Source: Chloroflexota bacterium (lineage in GTDB: Bacteria > Chloroflexota > Chloroflexia > Chloroheliales > Chloroheliaceae). Taken from it: DNA of 64,000 bases. The stretch is taken from NCBI GenBank assembly GCA_902812345.1, contig CADDZM010000001.1, positions 27,127 through 91,126 on the forward strand, in the 5' to 3' direction. Below the pieces are notes generated by a model, which searched no databases, was not told the origin of the DNA, and saw nothing but the letters and a program-made list of their open reading frames with translations. Position numbers and translations under genes: made by a program. This document shows positions 60,689 to 64,000 of the stretch, in pieces; positions within the stretch are counted from its first letter, which is position 1, and every line of letters starts with the position of its first letter.

Positions 60689-61076
60689 GTCCTGCTTTTT
60701 GTATAAAAGACGCGACTGGCGACGATAAAAGGGATATTTTTGTTAATTTGAGCTTAAATTAGTCAGAATATCATTCTAAAAACTAAGGGTTGTTAGAAAA
60801 AAGGAAAATACCGGGTTTTGTAAGGTTATCCGTAAGCTTGTTTTGTTACACTTGGGGCAGTTGATGCAAAGACGTACGTTCTAACAACGTGTAAGCAACG
60901 TCACACTATTTTGTCATAGTAACATTACACAATTTTCAAGGAAACGTCTGGCTCGCATTATTTGGATAGGAGACCCAGTCCCCCTGGGTTCCTACCCAAA
61001 ACAATAATTTGGCGGCTGGAGAATGTGCAGCAATCTGAAGTAACGCAAAGGCGAGTCGTAGAAAAGGTCTTGCGAT

Positions 61077-61484
61077 TTGACAACCTCGGTACTACACGAA
61101 AAAACACCTCTGGTGCTGGTCATTGATAATGAACCGGCCATTGTCGAAATGCTTGAAATCTTGCTCGAAGAAGATTTCGATGTTTCAACCTGTTTGAATT
61201 CAGCGACCGCTATCCAGCAGGCTACTCAGCTTCAACCTGATTTAATTATCATGGACGTTATGATGCCCGCGCCAAACGGGGTCCAGGTTCTTAAATCCAT
61301 GCGCGGAACCCCTTCCCTGGCCGGGGTCCCGGTTATTCTTATGACCGCTAACCCGCGCCTCAACGCCTGCGGCCTCACCGAAAATGACCTGCCCGCCCTT
61401 AACGCTACCTTTGTCCAGAAGCCTTTCGATAACTATGAACTGCTCGAACTGATGAAGGGCATCGCGAACCGGGAGCTTGAATAG
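61077..61484 (+). CDS. Single-domain response regulator
   Basis: 135 residues. Receiver domain only (about 11-130): LVIDNEPAIVEML with Asp17-Asn18-Glu19, phospho-acceptor Asp60 (MDVMMPAPNGVQ), Thr90 and Lys115 (QKPFDNYEL). The usual paired Asp is Asp-Asn, which still leaves Asp17 and Glu19 for metal binding. The start is a TTG with AAAGG upstream. No kinase is adjacent; the histidine kinase at 38331 is far away, so the partner is unknown. Confidence 0.9.
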   Translation: MTTSVLHEKTPLVLVIDNEPAIVEMLEILLEEDFDVSTCLNSATAIQQATQLQPDLIIMDVMMPAPNGVQVLKSMRGTPSLAGVPVILMTANPRLNACGLTENDLPALNATFVQKPFDNYELLELMKGIANRELE

Positions 61485-61719
61485 CCTTAACCCTTAACGT
61501 AAAACCCTGCGCCCCAGGTAGTCAACATATCCCCTTGAATTCTCTGAAAATTATATAGACTGGTTTTGCCTTTTTTTGTGCTTTCGCCATCCCTTACAAT
61601 TTCAAACCAAATTTTGACTAAAAACTAACCACTTCTATTACCCGACTGGCCGGTTCTTGACTAAAAAGGGTGCAAAGCGTAAACTCCTGCTGTTAATGGA
61701 AAACGGATAAAGAGAGTTA

Positions 61720-62778
61720 ATGAACCCACTTGTAAGATTGATTTTTGCGGTGGCCCTGGGGATTATCTGGTTTGCGGTCAACCGGGCTTATGCCGCCGAA
61801 AGCCGGGTGAATAAAGAGGACCCTGCCGGGATCGAGCAGCGCCGGTACATTACCGGGGCTTTGCGCGCCCTGGCTTTTTTTGGTCTTATCTGGTTTATCG
61901 CCAGCACAGTTGTTATTTTTGTCTTTGGCCTGGGCATTACTATCATCGCCCCGCCGAACAACCGCGGCTTTGGGGATGCTTTCACCGAAACTATTAACTC
62001 GTCCAGCGGCGGCAGCGGTCCCCTGAACCCGCTAAGTCTCTGGGGCGCTATCGCTACCCTGGTAGCGACCGTCACAGCGGTCTGGCTTTCGCAACGAATA
62101 GCGCGCGGCAAATCGATTCTTGACCTCGGGCTGCGCCTGTACCGGGAGTTGCCGCTCGACGCGCTGCTGGGCTTATTTCTTGGCCCGCTGCTGTTTGCCG
62201 TCATCTTCCAGTTAGAGCAGGCGCTGGGCTACCTGGTAGGCAACCGGGGTCCGACCTTTAGCTGGGGCGACCTGGTGCAATATTTTGTCATTTTCGTCTG
62301 CGTGGCGGTCAGCGAAGAACTGGTGGTGCGCGGTTATTTTCTCCAGGTTTTGAATGAGGTCTGGGGCGGACCCGTGGCGGTCATTGTGACGTCGGTTTTC
62401 TGGGGTTTCGCCCATCTGTTGAACCCGCGCGCGACCCTTTTAGGCGCTCTAAATATCGTGGTGGCCGGGGTGATTTTCGCCTATGCTTACTCGCTGACCG
62501 GCAAACTATGGCTGCCGATAATCTTTCATTTTTCCTGGAACTTTGCCGAAGGGGCAATTTTTGGCTTTCCGGTCAGCGGCTACCCCGTTTCGGGTACGGT
62601 TTTCGAGCCGCTGGTCAATGGACCCCAGGAGATGACGGGCGGGTTGTTCGGTCCGGAAGGCGGCGTCCTTTCGCTGTTTGCAATATTAATCGGCTGGCTG
62701 GTGCTGTTCGGCTGGGATAAAATCCGGCGGCCCCCTGCTCTTGAAAAGGATCAGCCAGCCCCTAAAAGCAAGCCCTGA
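61720..62778 (+). CDS. CPBP-family intramembrane metalloprotease
   Basis: 352 residues, about eight transmembrane helices. The CPBP (Abi/CAAX-type) motifs are present: EE-x3-R at Glu199/Glu200/Arg204 (SEELVVRGYF), F-x3-H with His232 (FWGFAHLLNP) and H-x3-N with His270/Asn274 (FHFSWNF). Members cleave prenylated or membrane substrates or act in bacteriocin immunity. The N-terminal 120 residues form an extra helical region. Substrate unknown. Confidence 0.92.
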   Translation: MNPLVRLIFAVALGIIWFAVNRAYAAESRVNKEDPAGIEQRRYITGALRALAFFGLIWFIASTVVIFVFGLGITIIAPPNNRGFGDAFTETINSSSGGSGPLNPLSLWGAIATLVATVTAVWLSQRIARGKSILDLGLRLYRELPLDALLGLFLGPLLFAVIFQLEQALGYLVGNRGPTFSWGDLVQYFVIFVCVAVSEELVVRGYFLQVLNEVWGGPVAVIVTSVFWGFAHLLNPRATLLGALNIVVAGVIFAYAYSLTGKLWLPIIFHFSWNFAEGAIFGFPVSGYPVSGTVFEPLVNGPQEMTGGLFGPEGGVLSLFAILIGWLVLFGWDKIRRPPALEKDQPAPKSKP

Positions 62779-62830
62779 CTGCGGTTTAATAAAATTTGAA
62801 GGAAAGTAAAGGGTACGAGGCGGTAGAGAT

Positions 62831-63736
62831 TTGGAAAAAGGGCCATTAACTTTCGCGTCAACCGATATTGTTACGAAGGCTTTTAAGCTGACCAACTCGC
62901 ACGGCCAGACCTTGCATTTGCACGGCTGGTTTAGCGCACCCCGGCCCGATAAAATAATGGTAGTTGTGCATGGTATGGGCGGGCATGGCGGTTATTACGC
63001 CAGTTCGCTGGCCCCGTATCTGCCGCCGACCGGCATCGCTCTTTACGCCCCGGACCTGCGCGGCCATGGCCTTAGCGAAGGGCGGCGCGGCGATATCGAG
63101 ACCTTCAATTTGTTTCAGGACGACCTGGCAACGGTTATGCGCTGGGTCCGAGAGCGCCACCCGGGCCTGCCGCTTTTCCTGCTGGGCGAAAGCATGGGTA
63201 CGCCTATTGCCATAACCTATGCCGCCAGCGTCTCCGCTGACGCTAAACCGGATTTCCTGGCCCTGATTGCCTGCGTGGTCGCGCCGACGGTTAAGCCGCA
63301 CCTGGACGAAATTTTGCGAACGCTTTACTACCTTGTCAGGGACCGGCGGCGGACGGTTATCCCGATTACCGGACGAGAAGAAGAAGGTATCCGCGACCTT
63401 GAATTTATCAAGGTGCTTAAAGCCGACGAACTCTTTAACCGCAAAGTCAGCGTGCGCTTTCTGTCGGGAATGTCTTTGCATATGCAGCGGGCCTCACGGC
63501 TTTATGCGCGGCTGGAGTTGCCGGTCTTTATGGCGCAGGGCGGGCGCGACTTCACAGTAAGGCATTCCCAGACCAAAGCTTTTTTCGCCCGTATCGCCTC
63601 CACTGACAAAGAGTTGCATTACTTCCCTGAAGCATATCACGCCTTGCTCAACGACCCGGAAGCGCCCCAGGTGCGGCAGCGGTTGCTGGACTGGATGAAG
63701 CGTAAGACCGAGCAGTTTCAGGCTAAAGGTTTATAG
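62831..63736 (+). CDS. Alpha/beta hydrolase (monoacylglycerol lipase-like)
   Basis: 301 residues. Serine hydrolase_4 family: oxyanion-hole VVVHGMGGHGGYY, YAPDLRGHGLSEGRRG, and the elbow LGESMGTP with nucleophile Ser121. The C-terminal half offers the expected Asp (GGRDFTV) and His (EAYHALLND). The start is a TTG, chosen because the frame and N-terminal strand begin there; the ribosome site is weak. Cytosolic. It probably hydrolyses a monoacylglycerol or lysolipid ester. Confidence 0.87.
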   Translation: MEKGPLTFASTDIVTKAFKLTNSHGQTLHLHGWFSAPRPDKIMVVVHGMGGHGGYYASSLAPYLPPTGIALYAPDLRGHGLSEGRRGDIETFNLFQDDLATVMRWVRERHPGLPLFLLGESMGTPIAITYAASVSADAKPDFLALIACVVAPTVKPHLDEILRTLYYLVRDRRRTVIPITGREEEGIRDLEFIKVLKADELFNRKVSVRFLSGMSLHMQRASRLYARLELPVFMAQGGRDFTVRHSQTKAFFARIASTDKELHYFPEAYHALLNDPEAPQVRQRLLDWMKRKTEQFQAKGL

Positions 63737-63803
63737 AACCTTAATCTGAAATTGGTTGATTCGGCTTAACCAATCCTGGATAATAGACCTGTTGTGGTAA
63801 TTT

Positions 63804-64000
63804 ATGAACTGGAAAATCAGGTTCAGTATGCCCCAGGCTGAAGGGAAAAGGGTCCGCCGGGCGACCGGTCGGACAGGCTTGAATACTTTATTTAAACCGC
63901 TGGCGCTCTTGCTCGTCGCCCTGTTTACGGCGCTATTGCTGGCTGGGTGCGGCAGTAACGTCCCGGACCTTCAACTGCCGGTCAACCCGCCCCGCCCTGC
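63804..64000 (+). CDS. Putative lipoprotein, N-terminal fragment
   Basis: The first 65 codons of a gene that leaves the right edge in an open frame. A basic N-terminus (KRVRRATGRTG) and a hydrophobic run (about 34-48) end in the lipobox LLAGC (Cys about 50), then GSNVPDLQLPVNPP, a typical exported linker. The start is either the ATG at 63804 or the one eight codons later; neither has a strong ribosome site. Function cannot be told from this part. Confidence 0.65.
   Translation, partial: MNWKIRFSMPQAEGKRVRRATGRTGLNTLFKPLALLLVALFTALLLAGCGSNVPDLQLPVNPPRP

Larger units (their letters stand above)
60260..61076. other. Large gap: structured RNA (minus) and leader of the second response regulator (plus)
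   Basis: 817 bases without a protein gene. The left half holds a minus-strand promoter-RNA-terminator unit (listed separately). The right part upstream of the response regulator is A+T-rich, with repeated AACGT/GTGTAA-like words near 60875-60935 and a hairpin TAGGA-g-ACCCAG/CTGGGT-TCCTA at 60967-60994 that would lie in its 5' leader. Confidence 0.7.

Noticed and set aside
1..64000. CRISPR arrays, IS elements, prophage genes
   Set aside because: No regularly spaced repeats, transposase, integrase or phage structural genes were seen.

Overview
The window looks like chromosomal DNA of a GC-rich environmental bacterium, most plausibly a Chloroflexota member. This is an inference from three things: an eleven-gene complex I operon (nuoA-B-C-D-H-I-J-K-L-M-N, no nuoE/F/G), many Thr/Pro-linker lipoproteins and surface proteins, and no outer-membrane genes. 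No rRNA or universal marker fixes the taxon. Two exact parS-type ParB sites near the left end suggest this part of the chromosome is not far from the replication origin.

Layout. 0-9.8 kb: mostly leftward housekeeping genes (ABC ATPase fragment, secreted clan GH-A hydrolase, radA, rdgB, M24 peptidase, S41/PDZ lipoprotein), with two rightward membrane-anchored proteins and the parS pair. 10-22.7 kb: the nuo operon behind a clear sigma-70-type promoter and closed by an intrinsic terminator. 22.8-33.4 kb: small membrane proteins, a VOC protein, panE, a TPR protein, a PolX-family protein whose polymerase residues are lost while its PHP nuclease is intact, a glycosyltransferase, an APH(6)-type kinase and the tldE/tldD pair. 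33.4-36.2 kb: a visibly A+T-rich restriction-modification island (m5C methyltransferase plus NotI-family endonuclease) beside tRNA-Arg(TCT). 36.5-38 kb: a TetR regulator and a phosphatidylserine-decarboxylase-like protein lacking key catalytic residues.

38.3-44.9 kb: a signalling block (soluble GAF histidine kinase, single-domain response regulator, 1235-residue class III cyclase/AAA/TPR protein, and a small Nif11/Os1348-like peptide). 45-49 kb: an alpha/beta hydrolase, a PIN toxin-antitoxin pair and a HerA-type ATPase coupled to a HAS-barrel-like partner. 49.6-59.7 kb: a GT39-like membrane glycosyltransferase, a GT2 enzyme, metG, an APH(3')-type kinase, an MFS transporter, a GT4 enzyme and a DUF4126 membrane protein. 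60-64 kb: a SWIM protein, a large gap, a second response regulator, a CPBP protease, an alpha/beta hydrolase and the start of a lipoprotein.

The most striking unexplained object lies in that last gap on the minus strand. A TTGACT-17-TATAAT promoter is followed by about 260 nt that fold into a tight H-type pseudoknot, an extended helix with strand-specific G-U pairs, two further hairpins and an intrinsic terminator, with no open reading frame. I recognise no known RNA class in it. It is either a stand-alone structured RNA or the leader of the SWIM gene.
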